This document shows positions 10,859 to 22,957 of a stretch of DNA of 64,000 bases, in pieces. Below the pieces are notes generated by a model. It saw only the letters and a program-made list of their open reading frames with translations. It was not told the origin of the DNA and did no database searches. The position numbers and the translations under genes are program-made. The stretch is taken from contig JANBVO010000003.1 in NCBI GenBank assembly GCA_030052745.1, positions 496,001-560,000 of the forward strand. Direction: 5' to 3'. The DNA comes from Pleurostoma richardsiae (Eukaryota > Ascomycota > Sordariomycetes > Calosphaeriales > Pleurostomataceae). Numbering within the stretch: position 1 is the stretch's first letter; each line of letters begins with the position of its first letter.

Positions 10859-12658
10859 ATGGAGCCGTCGATAGCTCTGTTCGACACAGTTCTCAGCCCC
10901 ACGGCCATATACTGCGACACAGTGGCATGGGAAGAAGATGACGCGTCGGCAACGCCGGCGCCCAGCTGGGACGATAGTCAGCTCAATCCGAAGAATCGTA
11001 TCAACAGCCTCGCACCCGTTACCTCTCCTACGTGGCGTCTCGATGGCGTCGACCGCTCCGGGACTGTTTTCTTCGCCCTCCCCTGGTTCGCCCTCGGCGA
11101 GTCGCCACTGCGCATCGATGTCCACATCCCCAGCCAGCGGGAGCACCCGAGACACCTGCGGACCGCGATGCGGTCTGGGTCGGCGCTGCTCCTGCAGGGC
11201 CAGGGCGCAGCGCAGCTGGGTATATCGCAGCACGTGCTTCGCGCTCTGGAGCGTTGGTCAGGCCGCATGCCTGACTTCCGCGGCAAGTACCGACAGATGC
11301 CGTTCGGGTCAAGAGTCGTTATCGACAGCATCACGGCGGACATTCGGGACATGGGGGTACATCTGGTGCCGAACTACGATGTCGAGCAGCAGTGGTATCC
11401 CCTGGAGCAGCTGCAGGACATGTGGACTGATATTCCATGGGAGACCTGGCCCGAGGTGGTCGACTGGAAGGAAGTTCGCCTCGAGCGGCAACTTGACGAA
11501 GCGGTCTCGCTAGTGCAGCTACCGAGCCGTCATGGCACAGAGACACTCGTCTTCAAGTCCCTAGTTAGGGACCGGAAGTACCTATATCACGAATTGAGGA
11601 CACTCCTAACCCTTCTTCCCCAACCGAGCATTATCCCCGGTCCGCTGTACGTAGTGAAGAAGAAGTGCCGATTCGGAGGCAAGCTCGGCGTGTGCGGCTT
11701 CATCTTACCTTACTATCCGGACGGCACACTGCGAGACGCCCTGACACCGCAGTCGTCTCTTGCTGATCGCTTCCGGTGGGCGCGTCAGGTCACGGACGCG
11801 CTCGTCCACATCCACGAATCGACCGCTGGTTTTCATCCTGATCTCAGGCCTGATACAGTCCTCGTCGCTAGGCGAGATCCTAGTGACCCGAAATCTCCGC
11901 AAGATGCCGTGCTTGCAGACCTTGAGCAGCGCGGCGGCTGGTACGCCTGGACACCACCGGAAGTGCGGTACATTGAGTACATGGAGCAGATCGCGACCGT
12001 GGCGCGCTGTCCGCCCGTCCGCATGGAAGCCGCGGCGCTGCTCCGGGCACACATTCCCCGCTGGAAGGCGCCCTCCCAGGTGGATAGGTACTCGTACAGC
12101 CCTAAGGTCTCTAACAGCAACGGGGGCTTCAACGCTGCATGGCTATCACTGCGGGACTTCCGCGCGCGCGAAGCCGCACAGGTTTTCATGCTTGGCAAGC
12201 TCCTCTGGTGTGTCTTCGAGGGGATGGGCTCTGTCAACTGCGCAATCAGTGCTGAGATGCTGAGGGACGAGATTCCCGCTGCGGACGCGCCGCAGTTCCC
12301 TGATTTCCGGAGCACACCAGAGATACTGCGAGCGGTGATCCGAGCATGCACGTCAGGGGCTCCCGAATGGGACGGGCGGCGCAGGAGTATCACCCGATGG
12401 GGTGAAAGACTCGTGCCGGCTGAATGCATCGGCCCAGCGAGCGCCTCTGCCACAGCAGCAGACACGCAGGTTGCAGCAAGAGCATGGTGGAGAGAGGAGG
12501 TACGCTGCGCAAAGGCCTACCTAACTAAACTGTCGCAGAAAGCGCCGGAGGACGAAATCAATGCCATGACAGGAGCGGGCGGGCGCCCGACGTTAGCAGA
12601 GGTACTTGGCGACATCAGGAGAGCAGAAGAAGAGTGCTTAGGCCAGGGAGAGGGTTGA
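10859..12658 (+). CDS. Protein-kinase-like (probable pseudokinase) protein, single exon
   Basis: An intronless frame of 599 aa starts at an ATG in good context (CACCATGG, 10859); the same frame extends seven codons upstream, but only to a GTG. The N-terminal ~210 residues have no recognised domain. Residues from about 225 resemble a protein-kinase fold: VFKSLVRDRKYLYHELRTLL fits beta-3 Lys and helix-C Glu, followed by a hinge-like FILPYYPDGTLRDAL. The catalytic loop position reads HPDLRPDTVLV, so Asp is kept but the usual Asn is Thr. The DFG position reads ADLEQRG, with Asp kept and Phe-Gly lost. A helical C-terminal lobe with FMLGKLLWCVFEGM follows. This layout matches fungal kinase-like proteins. 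Activity is doubtful from these motifs alone; it could be a pseudokinase or atypical kinase. Confidence 0.75.
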   Translation: MEPSIALFDTVLSPTAIYCDTVAWEEDDASATPAPSWDDSQLNPKNRINSLAPVTSPTWRLDGVDRSGTVFFALPWFALGESPLRIDVHIPSQREHPRHLRTAMRSGSALLLQGQGAAQLGISQHVLRALERWSGRMPDFRGKYRQMPFGSRVVIDSITADIRDMGVHLVPNYDVEQQWYPLEQLQDMWTDIPWETWPEVVDWKEVRLERQLDEAVSLVQLPSRHGTETLVFKSLVRDRKYLYHELRTLLTLLPQPSIIPGPLYVVKKKCRFGGKLGVCGFILPYYPDGTLRDALTPQSSLADRFRWARQVTDALVHIHESTAGFHPDLRPDTVLVARRDPSDPKSPQDAVLADLEQRGGWYAWTPPEVRYIEYMEQIATVARCPPVRMEAAALLRAHIPRWKAPSQVDRYSYSPKVSNSNGGFNAAWLSLRDFRAREAAQVFMLGKLLWCVFEGMGSVNCAISAEMLRDEIPAADAPQFPDFRSTPEILRAVIRACTSGAPEWDGRRRSITRWGERLVPAECIGPASASATAADTQVAARAWWREEVRCAKAYLTKLSQKAPEDEINAMTGAGGRPTLAEVLGDIRRAEEECLGQGEG

Positions 12659-15600
12659 AAGATGTAACGCGTATGGGACTGGCTTAGAGGCACACGGGGG
12701 CAGGCTCTCGCGCTGCCGCCAGCCCTGCTCTGTAGACCGGAGGAACTCCAGAGGACGATGCCGGAAGCGTAGAACGGTCAGAATGAAGAATTGCCGGGAC
12801 GGACTATCAAATTCGGTGCCGCTCTCCCCTTTTTGGCCCGGACGGTGTGCCTGCTGGCTCCCTCGGCCATTGGTAAAAGCCGAAAGCACCTGGCCTCGGT
12901 ATGTGGGAACGCGCGCAACATTGGGCGGAGATAAACCAGGGAGCGCGTATGCCCCCAAACCCCATCGGAGACGATTGCCGCTGACGTAGGCGGAGATTCG
13001 GCTACGTAGAGAGGCAGGCCGGTCCCGAGGATGACGCCGATGGTCCGATCGCACCGGAAATATCGGCCGAAGCCCCCTCGCCCGATCGCAGGGCGTATAT
13101 GCCAAAACTCACCTCGGCCGCGGGTTTGCTGATATCATAGCCGCGGAGACGAAAGGACCCCGGGCTTACTCGGGCCAGGGCTGATGGAATGAGCCATATG
13201 ATCAACATCGCCGGAGGTCGAGCCTGAACCTCCCGCCCGAGCACCACCTCGGAGCAGTCGTCTGCGCCGAAGACGCGATACTGACCCCCTTTCTTACCCT
13301 GTTTCCCTGGCGAGCGCGACCTTTGTATCGTGCCGTCGCCGGATGTCCATAGTGATACTCCTCTGTCTTGTCATCGCCCAGGAGGATTCGAGCCGCGCAG
13401 GCATTCCCAGGGGATCGAGATCGACGGGGACGCAGGGCAACGCGCGAGTCGCGAACCACACGATCGTCGGGTCCGCGGCTCCGGCCAGGAATTCTGCCTG
13501 ATCTCAAGTCCGTGTACTCTCGATACGGGGAGCAGCTGATGCTCCCCTGCAGCGCTCTGACATCACAACCATGCTGGCCTTGGCGACAAAGACGCCCACA
13601 GAAACATCGAAAGGGTGGTCGCCGAGAAAGCAAACGACAATCACTCGTTTTTCTGTGAAAAAAAATCATTGTGCGAGGAAAAAGCAGGGCCTGGCAAGCG
13701 GTCAGCACGCGATGTTACCGGCTAGCAGTCCCCGACGATCTGGGCCATCTGGCCGTGTTGCATCCAGATGGTTCCAGCTGACCGCAGGCAGGAAAGGGGG
13801 GAGCGGGACGCACAAAGTGGTGTTGCTCACCAGCAGAGCTTCACGATCCCATGGCGTGCCCCTCGCACCTCGCTTAGGTAAGTCTAGGTCCTTGGCGGTG
13901 CGGAGGAACGTGTTTTCCGCATCAGATAACACCAGGGGGCTTTTTGAGGCGCCGGGCACGTGGACCACTTACGGACGGAACATGAAGCCATTCAGAGACC
14001 CCTCCAGAGGGGAGAAAAGAAAGGGGAGGCAGGGTCGTGCAGAAGGGCGAGTCGTCGTCGTCGATACGGCTTCACTGATGAGTCGCGAAACACAGCTAGG
14101 CAAGAGTAAACAACAAAAAAGCGTGTCAAGTCAAGCGTGTGCGACAGCTTCACCATTGCCGAGGATAACAAGCTGCGCGCGTGTGCCCTGACAGCTCTGA
14201 CGAGATTTCGACTCTTAGCCGTCGAGACACTCCGTCATGGGCTCCGATACCGCTAACCCGCGCCGTGCTCCACCCATTTGGGGATTCGCGAAAGCCGCTA
14301 TTAGCGTCTAGGCCGTCTTAGCTACGCACTCTTCCGCCCCCCATGGCCGTGCCGCAAATCGCAGTGCTTGCCTGCTCGAAAAGCAGCCTGGCCGCCCATC
14401 GAAATTTCTGAAAACGGGCCCATTCCGCAAAAAAAGGGGAGGGGGAGGGGGGGGCCGTTCCCCATCTTGACAGCTCTTGTCCCTCGCCAGTACCGCCATG
14501 TATCCCATCGTCACGGCCATGCCCCCGGTGGATCTGAAGGGGTCATGGGAAAATTTTAAGGGCATTCTCGAGCAGGGGTGGCCCCTGCCCTCAGCCTCAA
14601 GTGCAGGGCTTGGTGCCAGTCCTCGGTAAACCCTCTGGTGCCCGAGATCCTGGGAAATCTGCGGACGCCGAACTTCGACCACGACATCACCGCACCGCAC
14701 CGCGAAATTTCTAAAATGCCATGGTTTCGCAACGCAGTCGAGCGAAACACCCGTGTTTGCCCGGGTGTGACTCCAGCGAGATGGAACATGGGGGATAGGG
14801 CTCCGATGCGGCTCCGAGCGTTCAAGAGACGTGGCCTACTGCTGTACGTGGAGGTCTGGCAGGCTCGATCAAAGGCCCTGGAGATGACACTTGTCTCCAG
14901 CCGTAGACCACGGTGTGCACGGTGAGTGGCCTCTTCGTTGACCCGGCGGCTATGCATCAAGGGAGACCCCCCGGCACTTGGTAGGCAAGGCGTTTAAGGC
15001 TGTGGGCTAAGCCGGAAAATCCTGTCCGTCTCGCGCCAACCGGGTCGGTCCCCTCAAGCCACGCCTTCCAGGAAAGGAGATGACAAAGCAGGGGGAGGCG
15101 CCAGAGTAGACGCGGACCAAAAAGGCTTGACAAGTCTCGCTAGCACGGCAAGCTTCATTTGTTTGTCAGCTTTCCAGCGCCTGCTCGCCGGTTCTTCACC
15201 TTGGAAGGTGGCGACCGTGGGGCTAGCCATAGCAAGTTGACTCGACGCCCGCTCACCGAGACCTAGGGGCACCGGGACGCAGGGTTCACCGAGGTGGGGA
15301 AACTCGGCTCCAGCGCCGAGGTCCACCTTTCCGGTGCCTCGGGGGCGTTTCGGTGTTCAACTGTCCAGAGCGGGACAAAAAACCAGAAAAATTGCAGGGA
15401 CGACCTCGAAGAAATACTATGAGATAGGGCCCAGCAGAGATCCCCACCGGCTTCCGAGGTACAGGACGTGACAGGCCCGTCCGTTTCGTCTGTCCCGGTT
15501 TTCTCCAGATCTGCGAGGACACGACTGCCATCGCGGTAGCTCCCGCGCCGCGCACGGAGCGTCCTCCTTGTGTTGGCTCCTGTCCCGGCGCGCCATGGAG

Positions 15601-18600
15601 CGGCCGTGGGCGACCGCACTAACGCCTGCGGTAATTTGCCGTGTTGATGTGTTTGCGATCTCGATCCCCAGGGCCTGCATGCAAAAGCAGGACAGCAAGA
15701 TTGCCGTAGCCGAGGTGTTGTCGACGCGCTACTGCGAAGAACACTGCTTCGAGCCTTCGAAGGCGCGGGCAATGCCTGCGCGCTCCGTCCTAGGGACCAC
15801 TAAGTCCAGGATGGCCCTGGAAGCCGCCTCAACATGGTCGGGCGCTGAGACATAAACAAGCCCCGCCAGATTGTTGTGGCGATGCGGTTGTGTGGTGCTA
15901 GAGCTCGGCACTGCTGCAAAAGATGCACCCCCAACTTGGTAGGGGGCTGACTTACCCCTATACGGAGATGGGATCCCAGGGACGACGCCACTGACATGCA
16001 GGAGCAGAAGCCTTGTGTCTCCATCATCCCGCACGGCATGTCCCGACCTAAACCATACAGGGCTGCCGCAGGTATCGCATCGTCCCAGAGCCCCAGCTGG
16101 ATCATGCGACGGCATGTACCGCCTCCCGAAAAAAGGGGTTGCCATAACTGCCACCGCGCATTGCCGATTCTTCTTCGCCCGAGGGGATCAGACGCCATGA
16201 AAGATGCAATCAAACATTGAATGCATGGCGCCTGTGGGGATGGTTTGGCCCCGTGAACCTTCGCGGTTCCCTAGTTCGACCGGACGCGGAACGGATCATC
16301 CATGGCGGGAGAAGGGCCGTTCCCGGAGGTCCGGAGGCGCCCCGAGATGAGTGCCGGGACACACCCACCATCCCGTACGGAGCAGCACCGGGTAATCCAG
16401 AGAGGGCCGTGAACCGGAAGGCAGAAATGGGCGACGAGCATTCTTGCAGCGGCATTACTCGTGAGCCCTGTCGGTTGCATGGCAATAGTAGCGCGGCATG
16501 GGTAGATCGCGACTGCATCCGGAGTGTCAGTGCCAAGCAATCCAGCAGACTTCACTACTGCACCATCGTTTGTCCCTTCACCCTAGCGCAGGTGGTTTCT
16601 AAGACATGAAGAAAGGAAGGAAACTGTGGGCATGTGACGGAATTTGCAATTCTGCGAATGACTGGGAGAAATATGAGAATCGACCCTCCGAAGCGAAGCC
16701 CCGATGCTCCGACGGAAGGTCACCGGCGACTCGCAAGAGGACGTTTTTTTTTCTTAGCCCGGGCGGCGGAGGTGGAGCCGGGCCAAGGCGGCGGACGTAC
16801 CAACGCAGTGCGGCTGGCGCCGAGGGCAGCAAAAAGATGGTAATATGCACGTAACGATTGGGGGCTTTTCGCGGGGAAAGAGAGATGACGTCAGGAAAGG
16901 GAGCGGAAATACTTCTTTTTAGCGTTTGGTGATTTCTCATCAAGTACGGAGGTTTTTAGCTCGACTCGCGAGTTGTAAGCAGATAGGGTCCAAGATACTC
17001 CTGTTCAGCACTCTCTATCCAGCGCTGCTCCACACTCGTGGACGCTCACGGTGCCATGTGAAGCCGGGCCTGACGTCGACGACTCGTGCGATGGAGGGCT
17101 GGGGCAAGATAAGGAAACGGCCGAGCAACTGGCTGAGGTCAAGCCTCTATCATACTTTGCTAGCCAGGCAAGTTCCACTGGGAATGAGCGAGCTCAGCGG
17201 AAGGGGCTCTGAGATGCAAGTGACGTTCAAATGCCCTGGTGTCAACTGCGCGAATGCCGAGCACCCGAACGGGGATACCGCCGGACGAATACGTCCCAGC
17301 TGCATCGGCACCGAAGGATCAGGACACTGCGCGATAGCACCGTGCATCCAAGGACTTTCCCTTCCCCAGGATTTTCTGCAAGAGCCATGTTTTGTGGCTG
17401 GTCCCACGATCATCGCCGCCAACAGGGCTGGCGGGAGCTGCAACGGTGGTTCGATGGCATCGCGGTAAGCGACTCGGCACCGACAACCTCCACGCGCCAC
17501 CCTGCCGGGGGTAACAACACGGGCGATCAGGCGATCAGGCGTGTGGTAGCTCGTTGTACTGAATGTACCACTGTGACAACAGGGCATTCGCGCGGGCCCA
17601 GGGGGTTGGTTAATCGACTCAGGGTTGCCCAGAAACGACGCTGATGAGGCATTTTCAGCGTTAATCTTGTTTAAAAAAACTGCAAAAGAGCCGGGAAATG
17701 CTCGTCTGGCCAGTAACCCTGAGATCAGATCGTGATCCCGTGGCCCCTTTTGAGATCCCCCAGATGGAGGGGCTGGCGCAAGCTCCGCCCTTTTGACGGC
17801 TCGGCCTGTTGATCGGAGGCCGAGTTTCCGCCCCGGTCGGCAGCGGAAACTCGGCCCCTGGCACTCTATTTGAGGGTTCCTGGCCAATCAGCCTCCTTCT
17901 GGTGATCTGGCACTCGGTAGTTGAGGATCATCGCTGCAGGCGCTCCCAGAAGGGCAATGCGCTCTAGCCGTGTGGTTCTGGTCCTTTTCTTCGCGAAAGC
18001 TGACGTGCAGCCCCGTTGCAGAATTGGGCATGTCAGGAGGCCCTCCTTCACCGGGATAAAACGGACATGATGCGGAGGAGGAGCTAGGCACGTTAGGCGG
18101 ATAGCTAGTTGTGGGAGGCCATCGCAAATGTCGTCGCTGAAAGTGACTCGTCCGTCCGGTTTCCGTATCATCTTGCCTACCCTGTCAGATTCTCTGTAGT
18201 GGAGGTCGGTCCCGATATAACTTCCGCCCGTTAACCGCTTTTGACATGGGCATATCTCCTGAAAAGGTTACCCCCTGTATAGAATTCTTCTAGAAGCCTG
18301 CGACTCGCTGACGGCCGATCTGTTTGTTAGTGTTTTAGACGGTGCTCGGAACGGCGTCCGTCCCCAATTGCCAATCTTGCAAATTGTTCACAGCTGCTTT
18401 GTGCATTTTCCAGTGATTATGTGCGATGCCGAGGCATACGCTCGCCGACCCAATTTTTACTGCCTTGCTTCACTCTCACATCATGCTTTTCCCTATCCAA
18501 ATCTCCGATGATTATCTCAATGGTAGATCCAGAAGCCGAGTCCTTGCTGTATTTGGAAACAGCACAAGGATCGAAGCGGATTATGGCCTAACTCCGTCGG

Positions 18601-21600
18601 AATTCGGCTCATCGTCATTCTGCTCCGTTGAAGGAGGGGGAGCTTGTCCGTCATCTTGGAGATGTCATCGACGTCTGTAGGCTGCAGCACTCGAGAAAAG
18701 ACGACTTGCCCGTTCACTGTAAGCCCGAGTGCTGACCGCCCTGCCGCCCAGAAGAGGAATTTCGTGTAATCCCTCGCGTAGCCGCAAGAAATTGTTGTCC
18801 CTGTTAGGCAACGCGCTCTCTGGATGATCCGCGGTGAGTCAGGCCGGGCTATCGGCGACCCTCTTTTTTTCATCACCGCTGCCGTCCCGAGACCGGCTCA
18901 TAAAGTACTTACGGTGCCGTACCTCTACGGAAGCGGTAGTGGAAAGGAACATTTGGATCTCGAAAGGTTTACTACCGAAGTCAAGAGCTCCTGCTGCGAT
19001 GCAGTTAGAGTGATTTCGTGAGTGGCTTCAGGCCGGCGGAGAGGGAGCTCATCACACCCAACCACCCCGCTGCACGGCATGCCGCATCCGGAAAATCATG
19101 AAAGAGCGGTCTTGTTGCTTCGACGCAATCACTTGATGATGGCAGACTCAGAAGATCGCAGTTACAGTCAGAGACGAAGAGTTCAATAATGCCCAGTAAA
19201 AGCTTCAGCGACGAGCAGGAACAGTGAAGTGAGCAGTAGTTGTCGTAGTCGTTGTCCTCGCAAGTAAGCTCCTTCCCTCAGCGGGGTGAGGCGGTGGCAT
19301 GGACCTCTGAAACCCCCTGGAGTCTCCAGTGAGCTTACTCACGAAAGCGTGCTGTGTCGGTCCGTTGGCATGCCAGTTGGCGACGGCTTAGAGATACCAC
19401 ATATCAGGGACCAACCATAGCACCACAGGTCAGGAGGCCAGTGCCGCCGTCTGCGGCCTCTTCGTCAGGCCGTTGCAGAGCTGCAGCTTTCCCATTTGCG
19501 CACCAGGAGAGCCCACAAAATCTGTTCGCGAAACCTGGCTTTTAGCTTTCGATGTTAATAATGCACTCGCAGCGGCTCGACAGTGATGGAATCGCAAAGA
19601 TTCATCCCAGGAGATTAGACAGGAGACGACGAGACATATGAGACTAATGAGTGGAGAAGGCCCTTGATGCGGTGAAGCTCGGGAAGCAACAGAGTTTTGA
19701 GGCTCTTGACGAGCGGCGATGATTCATCAGTACCCCCACAGTAGCGATATCGACAGCCTTTGTTGTCTTGGACGACAGTACGTTTTGATCCAGGCCCTTG
19801 GAATTCCTGGCCCTCGGCTGTGTCTGGCCGCCAATCTTTGCCACATGTGCCTGAGACGATCTCCCCTGCGCTCTGGGAGGCTTGCGAATCGGCGCCATGT
19901 CTTTCGTGATGGTGGTGATACTCTAGAGTGTGGATGATCCCTTGACGCGCCCTATCTCGTGTGCGGTCGGCAGTCGACTTGGTTGGGCTGGCGGAGGTGA
20001 GCCTAGGCCCCGGGGAGCAGGGGCAGAGATAGGCTTCGACTTTGTCGTCATAATCGTGTTATCCAAACCTTTTTCAGATGTCACTGCTGCACGCGTCTCC
20101 AGCCACGCACGAGCTTCTCCCCATGCCTGTTGCTGAGGGATGATGATATGATGCAGATTTGGGATGCTTGATGTGGCTGCGCGGGTGAGGAGACAATGTT
20201 CTCGATCACAATCCCACAGTCACACGCGCCCAGACAGCGACGCGTGAGAGAGCGCACCTGCCGCGGGGAGCATGGACGCACTACCTTACGACGACAGCAC
20301 GACCGGCAAAGACAGGCACGCCTCCGGTGATGGGAAATTCCGTCTGCTTGTGCACGCCGGTCCTTGATTCACATCGCCGTGCTTCCAGGTCCATGGAGAT
20401 GCTTCGGCGACAGTGACCGAGGGGCAGGTACCTCTGCACCTGAAGCCCCCTCTGGGGCGCCCCTATTCCACGTGGGGTGTACCTGCCAGGGAGGTACCCA
20501 GGCCGTCCGGAGGAAAGCCCGATGGACGCCCAGTAGTGCCCGCGACAGCTACCTAGGGTAGTAGGGCAGGGGCGATCCTCGGGAGGGTACGTACTGTACG
20601 TAGCTGCAGCACCGCAAGGTGAGCGCTCCGCTGTCGCATCCTCACCTGGAGGGCCCAACCTAAAGATAAAAGTCCAAGACAATGGAGAGGCAAGGAACGT
20701 GAAAGAAGATCTCACCGCAAGGAATGGAAAGCAGCTAGCGAGCAAGTCTGGAGCTTGTCGAGAAACTCGAGATGCAGTGTCGAGCACAAACAATGCGATT
20801 CAGGAGCAGGAGCTGCAGCCTTTCAGGACCTCGGAGAGTTCCTCCCAGCCTAGACAGGGTACGTAGGTACCTGCCCGCCTGCCCACAGAGTGTAGGTATT
20901 AAGTGGCGGTGGGGGCACTGCTCCTTCCCTGGGCGGTGGTGTCTGTTGCATGCAGGGCTTACTCACATCAGCAGCGTTCCTGCCGTGTCGGGGTCCGGGC
21001 AGCCGATGTACTCTTGTACCGCATGTACCGCCATGTATCCGCCCGTACCCGTAGTGCCGCTAGCATCGAGCCTTTTTGGTGCAGCGCCCATTCTTGCGTG
21101 CACTTGGCTCCTTGTGGAATTGTGGGTAAACTGTGGGCACTCTCTCGGCCTTCTTGTGACTGACTTGACGGAACTGCCTGACTGACTGACATCGAGCCGG
21201 AGAGGACCTGACTGGGGACCAGTGCTAGACGCAGGCCCGGTGGTGCATAATCTGCCCGGCCGGGGTGTGGTCCCTTGTTGATGCTTGTCGCTGGTCCTGC
21301 TAGACCCGAACTGTGGGCATCATGTCATGACGCCTGGCCCCCGTCACGAATAAGACTCGCGATGCCATATCCATATAATAAGGACCCGGCGCCCGGCCGT
21401 TGCTCCCATCCGGGGGAGGCTCGATACCTCTTGATAGCTTCTACCGCTTTCACGCCTCGTCCATCTCTGCCAGGTCTGGCCTCTCTTCTTCCGACTATCA
21501 CATCCTGTCCTGCACTGCACCAACTGAGACGCCTTCCACCCCGTCTCCCTGCCCAGGACACACCGACGCACATCGTCACCGTCGCGGCCATCACCATAGA

Positions 21601-22957
21601 CCGGCAAGACAAACGACACCACAGAGCCAACAGCAGCAAGAGAGCCGCCTCGGAATAAGCCTCGCTCGCTTTTCCTCGCCTACGCGCGCCCTTTGCTGCA
21701 CTCATCGTCCCGAGCTGCCCAATCACTGCTAGATACCAGCTTCGCGGGACAGACGCCAGTTTGGGACTCTGATATAAGATCCCGTCATCAGCATCTGGAG
21801 CCTCCCTTACTGCTGCCCCCGACCACTAGCCTCTCAGTCATCATCATCCTTGGTGTTTGGGATTTGCTGGCTTGCACCGCTTTGGTCTCATTATTCGTGA
21901 CTGTCTCTTGTCAGACATCATCCTTCGACTAGTCTCATTTCCCGAATCTTATATACACATCATCACCACCAGTAAGCCGCCAAGGGTCTTGTCACTGCCC
22001 GCAGTCGCCTGCCTCTTGTCGATCATCAGGCCAGATTCACACACAGCCAGAGACAGCAGCTGCAGCGGCTTAGCCAGCAGTTGTTCGCCGGCCGGTACCT
22101 CCTATTCAAGGTAGTCAACCAACACACCAACACACGCAAACACACACGTACAACACCGGGCGCATTGGTGGCTGGCGTCGCGCAAAACTTGCCTATTTGG
22201 AAGTTCACTGCGCCGAGGGGAGAAAACAAACAAACCAGCGGCCAGCGTTGAGACACGTACCCAAATACCGCCAACAGAGGCACAGCCGAGAAAGACGCAC
22301 CAGGAGGATCAGGATTGAAGGGGAGCTTCTTAGGCCCTGATCCTCGCCGCCAAGGTCCACTGTGACAAAGAACTACAGCGCAGTCACAGCACAGCGCGCG
22401 CACCAGGGCAATTGGGTTGGCCCGTCCTCGGACATAATCAAGTCACCGACCGTTAAAGCCAGGGGGATCCAGCAAAACCCGAGAAAGTGGAAACGGTGAC
22501 ACCTGCTTGACTGAAACGGATCCCTCCACCACACACTGACTTACAATCCCCCCCGTCAAAATACCTGTCGCCCTCTTGTTCTGCTTCTAGCTTAGGCATT
22601 GCCTTTCTATTATCACATAATCCTCTCGCTGGCAGACATTCCCAGCCTGGTTCTTCTGTCTACCCATTATTAATCCTCGATTCTCTCCGGCATTCTACGC
22701 TCGGCTCTGCTTATTTCACCTTTTTCTTACTCCGATCCCCCAAAGGATCCCCCGCGTGACCCCTCGATTGGGTCGTTTGTCCGAGAGTCTAGTACTCTTT
22801 AACCCACCCGCGCGGCATTGTTCAGCCCCCCGTGCTTCGCGCCCTCGGCCTCGACTTACACGCAGCTTCCCGAGCTACCACTGCAACTCTGGCCTCAACA
22901 CTCAACACCGCGCATTACTCTTCAATCCTTGACAAAAGGATTGGGAGCTTCGGCGAG
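12659..22957. other. 10.3-kb gene desert upstream of a Zn2Cys6 regulator
   Basis: I cannot support any gene here. Many open frames exist on both strands because the sequence is GC-rich (13202-13708 minus, 13571-14191 plus, 15263-15772 minus, 15729-16154 minus, 17150-17887 minus). Overlapping frames on opposite strands look equally protein-like and none carries a family motif. Short segments such as GRCDTCGSPVWFRSGH (about 16060, minus) look like real protein and may be relics. From about 21.2 to 22.9 kb the sequence is pyrimidine-rich with CA runs, as expected for the promoter and long leader of the regulator at 22958. No RNA gene or clear terminal repeats were seen. Confidence 0.4.
14436..14454 (+). 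other. G-rich tract, potential G-quadruplex
   Basis: The tract is runs of four, five and eight G separated by single A residues, directly after an A-run. It can meet the usual four-G-run rule if the last run is split by a short loop. No gene is nearby, so function is unknown. Confidence 0.3.

Noticed and set aside
13380-13400. GGATTCGAGCC, a minus-strand B-box-like sequence
   Set aside because: No A box or cloverleaf around it.
13571-14191. 206-codon plus-strand frame
   Set aside because: Composition is Arg/Ser-rich by chance of GC content; minus-strand frames over the same bases look equally good.
15263-16154. Minus-strand frames with a Cys-pair segment (CDTCGSPVWF)
   Set aside because: Possible relic, but I could not place introns or recognise a family, so not annotated.
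17150-17887. 245-codon minus-strand frame
   Set aside because: Long but without domains or bias; probably random in GC-rich sequence.
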